Made by a program: the position numbers and the translations under genes. The notes beneath the pieces are model-generated. The model saw only the letters and a list, made by a program, of their open reading frames with translations, did not search any database and had not been told where the DNA came from. DNA of 64,000 bases from Strigomonas culicis (taxonomy: Eukaryota > Euglenozoa > Kinetoplastea > Trypanosomatida > Trypanosomatidae). Shown piece by piece: positions 18,817 to 27,740 of this stretch. Location of the stretch: contig AUXH01000006.1 in the NCBI GenBank assembly GCA_000482145.1, positions 32,276 to 96,275 on the forward strand. Reading direction: 5' to 3'. The stretch's first letter is position 1. The number at the start of each line of letters is the position of its first letter.

Positions 18817-19360
18817 AGTTATACGCGTGTGTAACAGTAAAAGAGATAGGATTCTTGTGTTTTTTTCGTTAAGAGAATGAAAACTAAAAAGAAATAAAAA
18901 CAGAGCTTTTTTAAAAAACTGTAAAGAGATTAAGAGAGGAGTTGAAAAGAAATGAGGGGTATATGAAATAGAGCAGCATGCTGTAATGGATACCAGTATC
19001 CCAAAGTGTTAGTAGAATTGGACAGCATGAGGTGGCAGTAACTAGCTTTTGTAGCAGCTGCCACCAGAAGTAGTTGGGAGTGCACGGAAACGCTAATGCA
19101 AAAAAAAAAGACCTTTCGATGTCCTCTACTTTCAGCCAGAAAGAAATAGGCCGCGGAAGAAATGTTATAGTAGCTACATGAACATCATAGAATGCGACCC
19201 AGTGTCCCACAGTGGTAGGATCATAGTATGTAAACACGGCAGCCTCAAGCAGTGTGTTCGCTACGTCAAAATAGACACCAGCATGGAGTCAAACATACAG
19301 AGAACACAGACACAGGAAAGAGTGAGGAGTAGCGAACGAGGGGGTGAAGTGTGAGCGTAT
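18817..19360. other. Spacer upstream of AAT A4
   Basis: 544 bases containing the remnant described separately and a second, weaker copy of its CAGTATCCCAAAGTGTTAG unit near 19198-19220. Otherwise unremarkable AT-rich sequence. Confidence 0.5.
18976..19145 (-). pseudogene. Remnant of the 173-aa gene 3' end upstream of AAT A4
   Basis: The plus strand shares CAGTATCCCAAAGTGTTAGT with 16263-16282 and then a diverged CCACCAGAAGTAGTTGGGAG, matching the CAGCAGAAGTATGTAGCA unit found in the scars and in the 3' part of the gene at 19787. No YTM1-derived piece is evident on its right, unlike the four scars. Confidence 0.45.
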
Positions 19361-19546
19361 TTATCTTAGACGACCCGCTGGAGCTGTCGTGAGCTCAGCA
19401 GTAGGTACGGGACCTGTGAAGGAGGTGTTGTGGTACAGAATAATGAAGGAAACAATCGCAACGAATGTCAGAAAGCCCCAGATGTAGACATCGCCGCTGT
19501 GCCATCTCCACTGCCGACGAGGAACGTGCGCCTGTGGAAACGCCAT
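19361..19546 (-). CDS. Small single-pass membrane protein (hypothetical)
   Basis: 61 residues from the ATG at 19546. I chose this start because the pyrimidine tract and AG at 19624-19672 lie upstream and there is no ATG between; an in-frame ATG at 19738 would give 125 residues but would read through that tract. Seen: a short basic N-terminus (AHVPRRQWRWH), one membrane span at about 25-42 (VYIWGFLTFVAIVSFIILYH) and a short tail. Size and layout resemble small subunits of mitochondrial or ER membrane complexes, but I cannot name it. It is absent from the repeated array-A units. Confidence 0.6.
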   Translation of the reverse strand: MAFPQAHVPRRQWRWHSGDVYIWGFLTFVAIVSFIILYHNTSFTGPVPTAELTTAPAGRLR

Positions 19547-19623
19547 TAGCGGTAATATCGTTGATCGAACAATCTTTGTGATGTGTTTCCGCGGAAAGGA
19601 GACCTGTTTATCAACGGTAGCAA

Positions 19624-19672
19624 CTAGAGGAGAAATCGTAAGAAGAATGAACAATGGGGAAGAGAATGAAAA
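19624..19672 (-). promoter_or_regulatory. Pyrimidine tract and AG acceptor of the small membrane protein gene
   Basis: In the transcription direction a C/T-rich stretch ends TCTCCTCTAG, with AG at 19624-19625, about 77 bases before the ATG at 19546. It supports the short start. Confidence 0.5.
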
Positions 19673-19786
19673 GGCGTGCTCGACAGCAATATGTAGCAAG
19701 CCCGAAGAAACGGAGCTACTATCAGTCAACTCGTACATGAAAAACAAGAATAAAACTCAAGGGCCAATTACACAGTGATGTTGCAT

Positions 19787-20308
19787 TCAAGAAGCAGAAG
19801 CAGCTGATGCATGCAAGAAAAGCACATTTTTTAACCATTCTGAAGAGTGAGCGCTGTGGCGGCACTGTGCGCACCCATCACTCACGACGGTTGTGGGCCG
19901 CTCCAAGCAGGAGTATTGAGGAGCGTGCTGTGACGACAGTATGAAGACTGCACCCGCGACATCCTCCTTTTCCACACACAGGGAAATGAACAAGCACTTG
20001 TCTGCCGCCATCAGATCCTCACTTGTGGAACAGAAAGTCAGTTCCGTGACGCGCAATAGCAGATGCAGCACCGACAGCTGCGGGTCGATGCACAGCTTCT
20101 TGTCGAAGGTAAAAGCGTTGTTGGCGTGAAAGAGACCAGTAAGCCACGAGCCGGGCGGGGCTCCCCCCAGCCCCACAATGGAGGAGAACGCCGGTCGCGC
20201 AGACACATGCAGCAGCGCCACTTCGTGCACCACCTCGATTGTTGGCAGGTCGTCAAGGAACAATTCAAGCACTTGATCTTTTACGGAGTAAATGGCTGTG
20301 AGAGTCAT
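19787..20308 (-). CDS. Hypothetical protein (173 aa), donor of the array-A scar fragments
   Basis: 173 residues from the ATG at 20308; the frame is open a little further but without an ATG. I do not recognise a family. Seen: MTLTAIYSVKDQVLELFLDD, a leucine-rich middle (LSVLHLLLRVTELTF), alternating hydrophobic stretches suggesting a mixed fold, several Cys residues (CAQCRH), and no obvious signal or membrane span. The last roughly 80 codons recur as decayed pieces at 8317, 10913, 13557, 16290 and 18976. The complete copy and its single occurrence upstream of the array suggest this is the functional parent. Confidence 0.72.
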   Translation of the reverse strand: MTLTAIYSVKDQVLELFLDDLPTIEVVHEVALLHVSARPAFSSIVGLGGAPPGSWLTGLFHANNAFTFDKKLCIDPQLSVLHLLLRVTELTFCSTSEDLMAADKCLFISLCVEKEDVAGAVFILSSQHAPQYSCLERPTTVVSDGCAQCRHSAHSSEWLKNVLFLHASAASAS

Positions 20309-20512
20309 ACGAAGGGAATGTGTCTTGACGAAACGAAAGAAGCATAGGAGAGACTTTGGTATCCACACAACCGTGCATCACTGCATTACTGCAACGCGCA
20401 CCTGCTTAAACGCAAGAAAAGATTGCTTTGCACAAGGGCAGTACTATCTCTTCTGTTCACTAGTTCACGTTTTGTTTTTTATTACTTACTTTACAATCAG
20501 AACCATCATACT

Positions 20513-22021
20513 CTAGTCGGACGCCTTCAAGTACTCGTCTGTCACAAACGCGCAGGTGCCTCTGCGCTTCAAAAGTGCCCGGTTGCTCACGAGCAGAGAC
20601 ACCTTATCCTGCTGTACGGACTCCACCAGCGCAAACCCGACCACCACCGCATCCCGGATACTTTGCTCAAACTCCGAGAATGGTATCCGATGCGACGTTC
20701 CGTCTGGTAGTGTCTCGTACTCGGAAGCGTTTGACACCGCAAGAATGCGCCTTTTCAGTGTAACGTCATCAGCGGTCACGAAGTGAATGGTGGCCGCCTC
20801 CACCTTCCTCTTGGCTGTGACATCACCCTCCACCTCATCTTCCACCATGGGCATCAGCGTGCTCATGGAATGGGCCTCGCGCCCGCCGAGCGTGGCCAGC
20901 CGCAAGCTCGCCACGTCGTACGTCACGAGCACCGGCCTCACCGGTGAGGTCGGTGTGCCGAAGAAGTACCGCAGCCAGCGCCGTCGCTGCACCTCTGCAT
21001 CCGAAAACAGCGCCGGCTGCCGCAGTGAGTCCACCAGAAAGAGACCAAAGCGCAAGTCATTGTCCCGTGGCGCATCATCCGGGACGTCCACAATCTTCCT
21101 TGCTCGCACTTCGCCGAAGCGCTCGGCGGCGCGCTGATAAAGCTTCATCCGCAGCCACGCACTCTCGACAATAAACACGCGGTCGATATCGACCGCGGAG
21201 ATGACATCCAGCAGCGTGTCCAGCGGGTGGACCAGAGGCGCGTCGTGGTCGCCATGCGCCTTGGGTGGCTGCTCGGCCCGCTCCACCTCGTAGCGGTCGA
21301 CGGTGCCGTAATCCAAGAAGAGGCCACCGACGCGGCAGCGCTCATCGCGCGCGACGCGCTCCATCCCCACGCGCGCGAGCTGGCGGATGCCGTGCACGTA
21401 GAGCGGCGCATTGCTGGACCGGGTGCAGCCGGTGAACACGTGCAGCCCGGGGACAAAGGACAGCTCTTCCTCCACGTCCAGCGGGTACTGCACACAGAAG
21501 AGCGACAGGCATGTCGCACACCCAAAGCAGGGATGGGACGGCTCCCCGTCCAGCAGCAGGGGGTGGTACCCGAGCCGCACGGCGTACTGCAGGAGCCAAC
21601 TGATGTAGTGACTCTTGCCGCACTGGCGCCGGTCGCTCACGAAGAGTATGCGGGGTCCCATCGACTCGTTGCGCTTCGCATTCGCGCGCGCGTGCTCCAG
21701 ATGGGCGTGGATATCCAGCAGCGAGTGCATCCAGACGGACGCGGTGAGGGTCACGAAACTCCGCTGCAGTGTCCTCACGGCGCCCGTCACGGTGATGGTG
21801 CACCCCGTCACGGAAAACACGCGGAAGAAGCGCCCCGGGGGGAGCACCACGGGCTGCTCCAGCGGCACCTCCTTGCCGCCGATCTCCGCCCACGCCTCGC
21901 TCTCGTTGTGCGACCTGTAGAGAATGAGCTTCGTCCCATCCTGCTCGCGCGGCGTCGTGATGCGCAGCTCCCCGTACTTGGGGACGACAAACTCTTTGCT
22001 TTCTTGTTTAGAAACCTGCAT
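20513..22021 (-). CDS. CLP1: CLP1-like mRNA 3'-end processing factor with altered P-loop
   Basis: 502 residues from the ATG at 22021. Clp1 is a subunit of cleavage factor II in mRNA 3'-end formation; the human protein is also an RNA 5'-kinase. Seen: N-terminal beta domain (about 10-90), the ATPase core opening MGPRILFVSDRRQCGKSHYI, the stretch LLQYAVRLGYHPLLLDGEPS, YPLDVEEELSFVPGLHVFTG, and a C-terminal domain with RYFFGTP. Alignment with human CLP1 is collinear (MGPRVMVVGPTDVGKST; YAVRLGRRP). The first Gly of the Walker A motif is Asp130, with G135-K136-S137 kept, and the following D-x-G-Q motif reads DGEP. ATP binding or kinase activity is therefore doubtful. In yeast Clp1 the kinase activity is absent although ATP is bound. 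Confidence 0.87.
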   Translation of the reverse strand: MQVSKQESKEFVVPKYGELRITTPREQDGTKLILYRSHNESEAWAEIGGKEVPLEQPVVLPPGRFFRVFSVTGCTITVTGAVRTLQRSFVTLTASVWMHSLLDIHAHLEHARANAKRNESMGPRILFVSDRRQCGKSHYISWLLQYAVRLGYHPLLLDGEPSHPCFGCATCLSLFCVQYPLDVEEELSFVPGLHVFTGCTRSSNAPLYVHGIRQLARVGMERVARDERCRVGGLFLDYGTVDRYEVERAEQPPKAHGDHDAPLVHPLDTLLDVISAVDIDRVFIVESAWLRMKLYQRAAERFGEVRARKIVDVPDDAPRDNDLRFGLFLVDSLRQPALFSDAEVQRRRWLRYFFGTPTSPVRPVLVTYDVASLRLATLGGREAHSMSTLMPMVEDEVEGDVTAKRKVEAATIHFVTADDVTLKRRILAVSNASEYETLPDGTSHRIPFSEFEQSIRDAVVVGFALVESVQQDKVSLLVSNRALLKRRGTCAFVTDEYLKASD

Positions 22022-22208
22022 TCTAGAAGAGTCAGAAGGAGAGAGAGAGAAAGGGGTGAGAAAGGAAGGGATGCACAGAGGATTTCACTTCAGCTTCTTC
22101 GCAATCAGACGAGCAAACGATAATTCGCACGATCAAGACTGTTGATAGCGCAAGCCTTACACTGCCAACTTACAATAACACAACTACTATCCGTCAGTAT
22201 AGCACTCC

Positions 22209-22631
22209 TTACACTTCCTTCGCCTCCAGAATCCAGCTGTTGTAACCAGCCGGCAGCTGCGGTGCGGGCGCCTCCGGTTGATCTAGCAGCTCCTCCTCCG
22301 GAGGCCCGCCGCTTCTCGATGTCATTCGCCGCAGCAAGTGTGCCTCTTGCAACACCTGTGCGACCGCTAGGAGGACCTTCGTATCGTTCTGCAGCATGCC
22401 CTTTGCACTCTCTCTCTCCTGCGGGTCATCCACCTGACGCCGCAGCTCCTTTATGATACTGTAGACGTCTCCCGTGCTGATGCCTTGAACTGACTCGGGC
22501 AGGTGAGCGGGTGGGAGAGGAGGCAGCGGGTAGTTTTCGGGAACGCCTTGTTCCGCATCGTTGGCATCGTCATAGGAACTAGAGCTGACGTCACTTCCTC
22601 TTTCGAAATCAGAAAACGCGTCGTCGTCCAT
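22209..22631 (-). CDS. Small acidic protein with a CstF-64-hinge-like segment
   Basis: 140 residues from the ATG at 22631; 30 upstream codons are open but are hydrophobic leader read-through. Seen: an acidic, Ser-rich start (MDDDAFSDFERGSD), a Pro-rich linker (NYPLPPLPPAHLP), then a helical segment VYSIIKELRRQVDDPQERES followed by KGMLQNDTKVLLAVAQVLQE, then a Pro-rich tail. The helical part resembles the hinge of CstF-64/Rna15 (the LMKQMKLCVQNSPQEARNML type), which binds CstF-77. No RNA-recognition motif is present, so it would be a hinge-only relative such as Pti1. The neighbouring gene is CLP1, another 3'-end factor. The resemblance is short and judged by eye. Confidence 0.6.
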   Translation of the reverse strand: MDDDAFSDFERGSDVSSSSYDDANDAEQGVPENYPLPPLPPAHLPESVQGISTGDVYSIIKELRRQVDDPQERESAKGMLQNDTKVLLAVAQVLQEAHLLRRMTSRSGGPPEEELLDQPEAPAPQLPAGYNSWILEAKEV

Positions 22632-22951
22632 GTGTAGTGAAGGGCACCTGTTGCAAACTAAGAAAAAAAAAGTACAGAGAGGTAAGTAGAGGAAAACGAT
22701 ACAATAGTGAGTCAGAGTCACAACTCAAAAGAAAAAAAAAAAAGCAACCCCATCTAACGAAGAAACAAAAAACATACACACGAAATAAGCATAGAGTTTT
22801 TTTTTTTGTTTTACAGATGAAACCAAATCCAGAGCGTACATTTGCGAGTTTTAAATAGTACAAGTGTTGTTTTGTTCTATTTTACATGTTCATTTATACA
22901 TTGATCATTGATTACAAATCGGCGTTTATAAACCATCTACCAAGGAAGCTA
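22632..22951. other. Intergenic spacer, hinge-like gene / CCDC39
   Basis: 320 bases, A/T-rich, with plus-strand purine runs (22663-22690, 22728-22745) that read as pyrimidine tracts for the downstream gene, and a T run at about 22798-22807. Nothing else seen. Confidence 0.6.
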
Positions 22952-25531
22952 TTATTGGCTGGGCAACGGCAGGTTCGCCGCCATGACGGCGGTCTTCACT
23001 ACCTCGACCACCTCTTCGCCCGCCTTCTGCGTGCAGTCGAGCAGTCGGCGGACGATGAGGGAAAGCCGATCACGGTTTTCTTGGAGCGCAATGTCCCTTT
23101 TCATTTCCTCGGCGACAACCGCACTTGCTTTCTCGTAGGCCCGCTCGTAGCGCTCGGTCGCCTCGCGGCTTTGCGCCACCTCCTGGTTCGCCTGGCCGCA
23201 CTCGCGCTGCAGCGCCTCCACCATGCGACCCATCTGCTCCCTCGCGACACGCAGCTCCTCGAGCTCCGCCCGCTTGTTGTCGCGCGTCAGCTCGTAGTCG
23301 TTCGACTCGTACGACTTCTTGCTCATGAGGGTCTTGAGCTCTCTAAATTTGGCTTGCAGGATCTTCTTGGTCTGCACCGCCTCGTCCCCCTCCGACACCT
23401 TGGCGAACTTCTGCTTGTAGTTCGAGTTGCTCGCCTTGATGACCGAGATGGTCTTCTCGAGCTTGAGGATCTCCTTCTCCATGCGCTTGATCCGCGTGTC
23501 GAGCGAGTCGCCGCGGTACTGCAGGTCCTCGCGCTCCTTGGCCGACGCAATGACGAGCTGCGCCTGCGACAGCCGCGCCTGCGCGGGGTCCATCCTGCCG
23601 ACGAGCACCTCGTGCCGGTTGCGGATCGCCTTGAGGCTGCGGAGCCGCTCCTGCAGCTCGCTCTGCAGCGCGCGGCGCTCCTCCTCCGCCAGCTTCGCCT
23701 CCATCTTGAGCATGCTCTGGTGCACCGCGATCTCCGTCTCGCGCTCCTGCACGTCGGCGGCGAGCTGCGCCTTGCGCTGCTCCAGGTCCACGAGCCTCTC
23801 GCTCTTCTGCTGCAGCTGCCGCTTGAGGCGGCTCAGCTGCAGCTCGATCGTGCCGATCTGCACCAGCTCGTCCTCGCGCTGCTGCTCCAGCTTCCGCATC
23901 TCCTGCTCGCTGTGGCCCACCTCCAGGTTGATGGTCATGATGCGCTCCGCTGCGCGGGCCTTGGTCCCCTCGAGCTTCTCCATGTCCATCTTGGACCGCC
24001 GCAGCTCCTCTCGCACGCGCTTCACCTGCTGGTCCAGCACCTTGTACTGCTGCTCCAGCTCGTCGTGCGTGGACTGCAGCAGATTGATCTTCTCGTGCAG
24101 CTCCCTCCGCTCGTCCTCGGTCCGCTCGCCCTTCGCGCGGTTGACGCGCTTCTCCATCTGCTGCACGCTAAACTCGATGTTGTAGAGCACGCCCTGCTGC
24201 GTGAAGGACTCGCTGTCCAGCTGGTTCACCTTGGCGGCCAGGTTCTTCCCCTGCGCCTGGGCGCCACTAATATGTGCGAGAAGGGTGTTCTGCGACTCGC
24301 GCACCTTCGCCAGGCCCTGGTTCGACGAGAACTGCTGCTTCTTGAGCTGCTCAATGTCCTTCTCCAGGTTCTTGCTCGTCTTGTCCGCGTCCGCGAGCAG
24401 CTGCGTGATGAGCTCCGTCTGCAGCTGCATGTCCGCCGCCGCGTCCATCTCGCCGTCCAGCCGGCTGGCAGCCTCCTCACGGCGCTTCTCGATCGCGACG
24501 AGCTCCGCGGCGCGGCGCACGAGGTTCTCCTTCATGTCCTGCAGCTGCGTGAGCAGGCTCCGCTTGTCGCGCAGGGCGCGTGCCACGCGCTCGCGCATCG
24601 CGCTGACCTCGTCCTCTATCTCCTGCACCTGCTGCGCGACGGGGGGGATGGCGTCGCGGTACTGCTGCGCCTGCCGCTCCCGCTCCTCGATGGTATAGTT
24701 GATCACCTGCGTCTCTTCATTCGCGTCGTCCAACTCCTTCTGCAGCTCGCGCTTCATGTCCTCCCGCTGCTGCACCCAGGCCGTGCCCTCCGCGTACTGC
24801 TGCGCGGCCACCTGGATCGCATTGTCTCGATCGGCAATCGTGCGAACCACATTTTCCCACTCGTCCAGCAGACCGCCGCGGTCCTCGTGGATCTTGCGGT
24901 ACTCGTCTGCGCACCGGTCGAGCTCGACCTGGGTGTGCTGCGTGGCGAGGATTTCCTCGTCTAATTGCTTCTGCTCCTGCGCCACCTTCTTGATGAGCTT
25001 GTCGATCGTGAGCTGCATCTGCTTGAGCTTCGCCTCGTCCTGTTTCGAGTACTGCGCAATGGCCAGCTCGTCCTCCTCCTTCTGCCGACGCGCCTCGTCC
25101 CACTGCTCGAGCTCCTCCTGGTTGAAGTCCATCGCCTCCTTGAGCTCCTCGATCTTGAGGTTGCCTTGAAAGATTTGGTTCTGCAAGGACGTCATCTTGT
25201 CGCGCAGGCCCTCCTCGTCACGCTCCAGCTCCGTCTTCTTCTGCTGGAGCCGCCCGCACTCGCGCTCCATCAGCTTCCGCATATTCTCTTCGGACATCAA
25301 CTCGCGCCGCTTCGACTCCACGAGGCTCTGTGTGTTGACAATTTCAGCACGGACATTGCCGAGGTGCTCCTTCATGAATTGCAGCCGCTTCTTCTGATCG
25401 TCAATCCCACGTGCCTTCTCCTCCAGCTGCGCCTCGTTGCGCGACAGCTGAGCGGTGAGCTCCTTGTTCACCTTGTTCAGCATCTCCAGAGGCAGCGCCT
25501 CCGCTGTCGCGTCTATAACATCGAGGTTCAT
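22952..25531 (-). CDS. CCDC39: CCDC39/FAP59 axonemal 96-nm ruler protein
   Basis: 859 residues from the ATG at 25531; the frame is open 54 codons further but those include the GA/CT repeat and the splice acceptor. CCDC39 with CCDC40 forms the coiled-coil ruler on outer doublets that sets the 96-nm spacing of radial spokes and inner dynein arms. Seen: almost continuous coiled coil with family landmarks in order: MNWDQQALEAW-like MDFNQEELEQWDEARRQKEE, YRKIHEDRGGLLDEWEN, AVHQSMLKMEAKLAEEERRA, RNRHEVLVGRM, AKEREDLQYRGDSLDTRIKR and ASNSNYKQKFAKVSEGDEA. These match human CCDC39 strikingly (QKEELQREGDCLDAKINK; NSCNNNYKQSFKKV). The antisense strand has long open frames that merely reflect codon bias. 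Confidence 0.93.
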   Translation of the reverse strand: MNLDVIDATAEALPLEMLNKVNKELTAQLSRNEAQLEEKARGIDDQKKRLQFMKEHLGNVRAEIVNTQSLVESKRRELMSEENMRKLMERECGRLQQKKTELERDEEGLRDKMTSLQNQIFQGNLKIEELKEAMDFNQEELEQWDEARRQKEEDELAIAQYSKQDEAKLKQMQLTIDKLIKKVAQEQKQLDEEILATQHTQVELDRCADEYRKIHEDRGGLLDEWENVVRTIADRDNAIQVAAQQYAEGTAWVQQREDMKRELQKELDDANEETQVINYTIEERERQAQQYRDAIPPVAQQVQEIEDEVSAMRERVARALRDKRSLLTQLQDMKENLVRRAAELVAIEKRREEAASRLDGEMDAAADMQLQTELITQLLADADKTSKNLEKDIEQLKKQQFSSNQGLAKVRESQNTLLAHISGAQAQGKNLAAKVNQLDSESFTQQGVLYNIEFSVQQMEKRVNRAKGERTEDERRELHEKINLLQSTHDELEQQYKVLDQQVKRVREELRRSKMDMEKLEGTKARAAERIMTINLEVGHSEQEMRKLEQQREDELVQIGTIELQLSRLKRQLQQKSERLVDLEQRKAQLAADVQERETEIAVHQSMLKMEAKLAEEERRALQSELQERLRSLKAIRNRHEVLVGRMDPAQARLSQAQLVIASAKEREDLQYRGDSLDTRIKRMEKEILKLEKTISVIKASNSNYKQKFAKVSEGDEAVQTKKILQAKFRELKTLMSKKSYESNDYELTRDNKRAELEELRVAREQMGRMVEALQRECGQANQEVAQSREATERYERAYEKASAVVAEEMKRDIALQENRDRLSLIVRRLLDCTQKAGEEVVEVVKTAVMAANLPLPSQ

Positions 25532-25578
25532 CCCTGTGCTCTGTTTTAATGTAACCAAAGCAGGTTTCGTAGTAACTC

Positions 25579-25594
25579 CTACAAACAGCAATAG

Positions 25595-25626
<32 letters not shown>
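25579..25626 (-). promoter_or_regulatory. CT-repeat pyrimidine tract and AG acceptor of CCDC39
   Basis: A GA microsatellite of about 14 units on the plus strand (25599-25626) forms a CT tract in the transcription direction, followed by TTTGTAG with AG at 25579-25580, 48 bases before the ATG at 25531. Confidence 0.6.
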
Positions 25627-25628
<2 letters not shown>

Positions 25629-25793
25629 CGTGTATCCTCATAAAGTTCAAGAAGATGGATGTCGTCACACACAGACATGCCCACAGACATCATTTAATAT
25701 ATATTGAAGACAAGAAGAATAGATGCTGGAGGTTTTGTAACTGGATATTCGATTGATCGCTTTGAATGTATTAGATATTAAAAAAAACGATAA

Positions 25794-27257
25794 TTATTCT
25801 TTTTGAAGGATGTTCGAATCGCGCAGGGTTTCAACCAGCAACAGTTGATTCTCAGCCACTTCCGCCGGATCATCAAAATCTGGAAAGGGTAGAGAGGAGA
25901 CTTGGGTGAACTTTGGATAGCGAGACAGCAGCGTTGCGACGGCAGGGGCAAAGACAGCCTCAAATCGGAGCTCGCCAATCTCGGTCTGCAGACAGACGTG
26001 CGAGTTTGTGCCACAGTGCACCACCTGCGCTTCGCCCTCGTACTGCATCATGAGGCGACAGCATGTCGCTGACACGAGGCGCACGCGAGCCGCAGCGTCC
26101 AGCTCCACCGAGGCAGGGACCGTGTGTGCGTACTGCGCCGACGGTGGCTGCAGTTTGCGAATCGACTCCTTCACATACACGTCGACAGACGTGTCTAGAT
26201 TCGTTTCCTCCGTCATGAGAAGGGTCATCTCGGCCACCCGCTCGCGCAGCTGGAGCAGGAACGTCTCGCGCTTGGACTTCTGCAGCTCGGTCAGGGGTGT
26301 CACGCCGGCGGTCTCGCGAAAGGTGTCGCTGTTCGCAATGCCGAGCACGCGGGGCAGGTCCAGCGGCACGGTCTTGCGCCACTCCAGGCGGTTCGCCGCA
26401 AGCACGCCCACGCTGTACGCCGCGACCTGCTGCATGACATCCGCCCACGTGTTCATCTGGTTGGCGGAGAAGGTGACGTGGAGCGAGTGGGTGCGCGCCG
26501 TGGTGCGGCCCTGGTGCACCATGCCGCGCGGCATGTACAGCACGTCACCCGCCTTGAGCGTGAAGAAGTACTTGGGCTCCGGGTACTCGTCCAGCTGGAA
26601 GTCCTCGCTCGAGTGCCGCGTGAGAACGCCCACCTCGTCGAGTGGGTCGTAGAGGCGCCACTCCTTCTCGCCCTCCATTTGGAAGAGAAAGACGTCCACG
26701 TCGTCGTAGTGCGGCGCGAACCCCTGCGTCCCCGCCGGCGTCCAGTAGCTGTTGAGCCCGCAGTAGCACCCGAACTCGCGCTCCATGAGGGAGATGAAGG
26801 CCGAGTCGCTCTCCATGTACTCGTGCGGCCGCAGAAAGCGGACGGACCACCCGCTGTCCATGCACTGCTTCAGCTCCGCCGGCGTTGTGACGCCCTCCGA
26901 CTTGTACGTGACGCGGCACCCCTTCTCCTTGTCAAAGCGCACCACGCTGATGTCCGTTCCAAAGTGCAGGGGCCGATTCTTCGCATGTTTCAGCATCAGC
27001 TCGGTCGACCACTGGATGGGCGGGATGTGCAGCTTCTCATTACCGGAAGAAAAGTGGTGTGGGTCGCCGTGCGAACACAGCAAGTGTTTCTTTTCAAAGT
27101 ATGTCTTGAAAAACTCAGAGCGGGACACTTTCAGAAAGTACTCAAAGAAGACGTGGTGCGTCTCCACATTCTCTGTATGATGAGAGTGCTTCAATTTCTT
27201 CGTGTCGCCACCTGCCTCCTCGGCCTTGGTGACCTGTCGCTTCTTCGATCCTTTCAT
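25794..27257 (-). CDS. JmjC ribosomal oxygenase (NO66/MINA53 type)
   Basis: 487 residues from the ATG at 27257. These enzymes are Fe(II)/2-oxoglutarate oxygenases of the JmjC type that hydroxylate a histidine in a ribosomal protein, in the nucleolus or nucleus. Seen: basic N-terminus, FFKTYFEKKHLLC, LNSYWTPAGTQGFAPHYDDV (with the metal ligands of the HxD motif in HYD), FLFQMEGEKEWRLYDP, LKAGDVLYMPRGMVHQGRTT and HSLHVTFSANQMNTWADVMQ (third metal ligand). The order GFAPHYDD, QLEG-like QMEG, PRG-hydrophobic-HQ and HSLHLT matches human NO66. The C-terminal part fits the dimerisation and winged-helix region of the family. Its nearness to YTM1 and NOP2 may be coincidence. Confidence 0.88.
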   Translation of the reverse strand: MKGSKKRQVTKAEEAGGDTKKLKHSHHTENVETHHVFFEYFLKVSRSEFFKTYFEKKHLLCSHGDPHHFSSGNEKLHIPPIQWSTELMLKHAKNRPLHFGTDISVVRFDKEKGCRVTYKSEGVTTPAELKQCMDSGWSVRFLRPHEYMESDSAFISLMEREFGCYCGLNSYWTPAGTQGFAPHYDDVDVFLFQMEGEKEWRLYDPLDEVGVLTRHSSEDFQLDEYPEPKYFFTLKAGDVLYMPRGMVHQGRTTARTHSLHVTFSANQMNTWADVMQQVAAYSVGVLAANRLEWRKTVPLDLPRVLGIANSDTFRETAGVTPLTELQKSKRETFLLQLRERVAEMTLLMTEETNLDTSVDVYVKESIRKLQPPSAQYAHTVPASVELDAAARVRLVSATCCRLMMQYEGEAQVVHCGTNSHVCLQTEIGELRFEAVFAPAVATLLSRYPKFTQVSSLPFPDFDDPAEVAENQLLLVETLRDSNILQKE

Positions 27258-27740
27258 GATGATGGCGCTACCTCAGAACAAGAATCACAAGACAAAGAAG
27301 AAGAACAAAACAGTCTGTGTATGTACATGCAGGGTGAAGGAAATACAAAAGAGCAAAGCCCCACACCGTAACTGAAAATGTGTATTAATCAGAAAGTCGT
27401 ACAAAGAGGAAGATTGTTTTTTTTTTCTCGCCTAGAACCAGAAAGTGTATACGTCCACACTGATCGACGTATGATTATTGTTGTTATATAGGGACTTCTC
27501 ACCCATGAAACCGAACACGGGTCGTGTATTAAAAGAAGACAGAAAAAGAAGAAAGAATGAATTGTATATGAGGACAAAAAGCCCGGGAAGGTTCATGCAG
27601 CACATACGGAATTACAGGGAAAGTGTGTCCGCGCTCCAGAAGAGGACACAAGACAGATGAGGCGGAAAGCGTGAGCGATACCAAGTAGGTTGGTAGCCAT
27701 CTCTCACACTCTTCAGTGTCTTGGGAGATTCGGTGAGCGG
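27258..27740. other. Intergenic spacer, JmjC gene / DExH helicase
   Basis: 483 bases with a minus-strand pyrimidine stretch near 27288-27310 for the JmjC gene, an A homopolymer (plus-strand T run) at about 27417-27426, and purine-rich stretches at 27535-27560. No gene or RNA recognised. Confidence 0.6.

Noticed and set aside
22886..24964. Plus-strand open frame of 692 codons
   Set aside because: It lies fully antisense to CCDC39 and is Leu/Arg/His-rich, as expected from the complement of Glu/Gln/Lys-rich coiled-coil codons. All other genes are on the minus strand.
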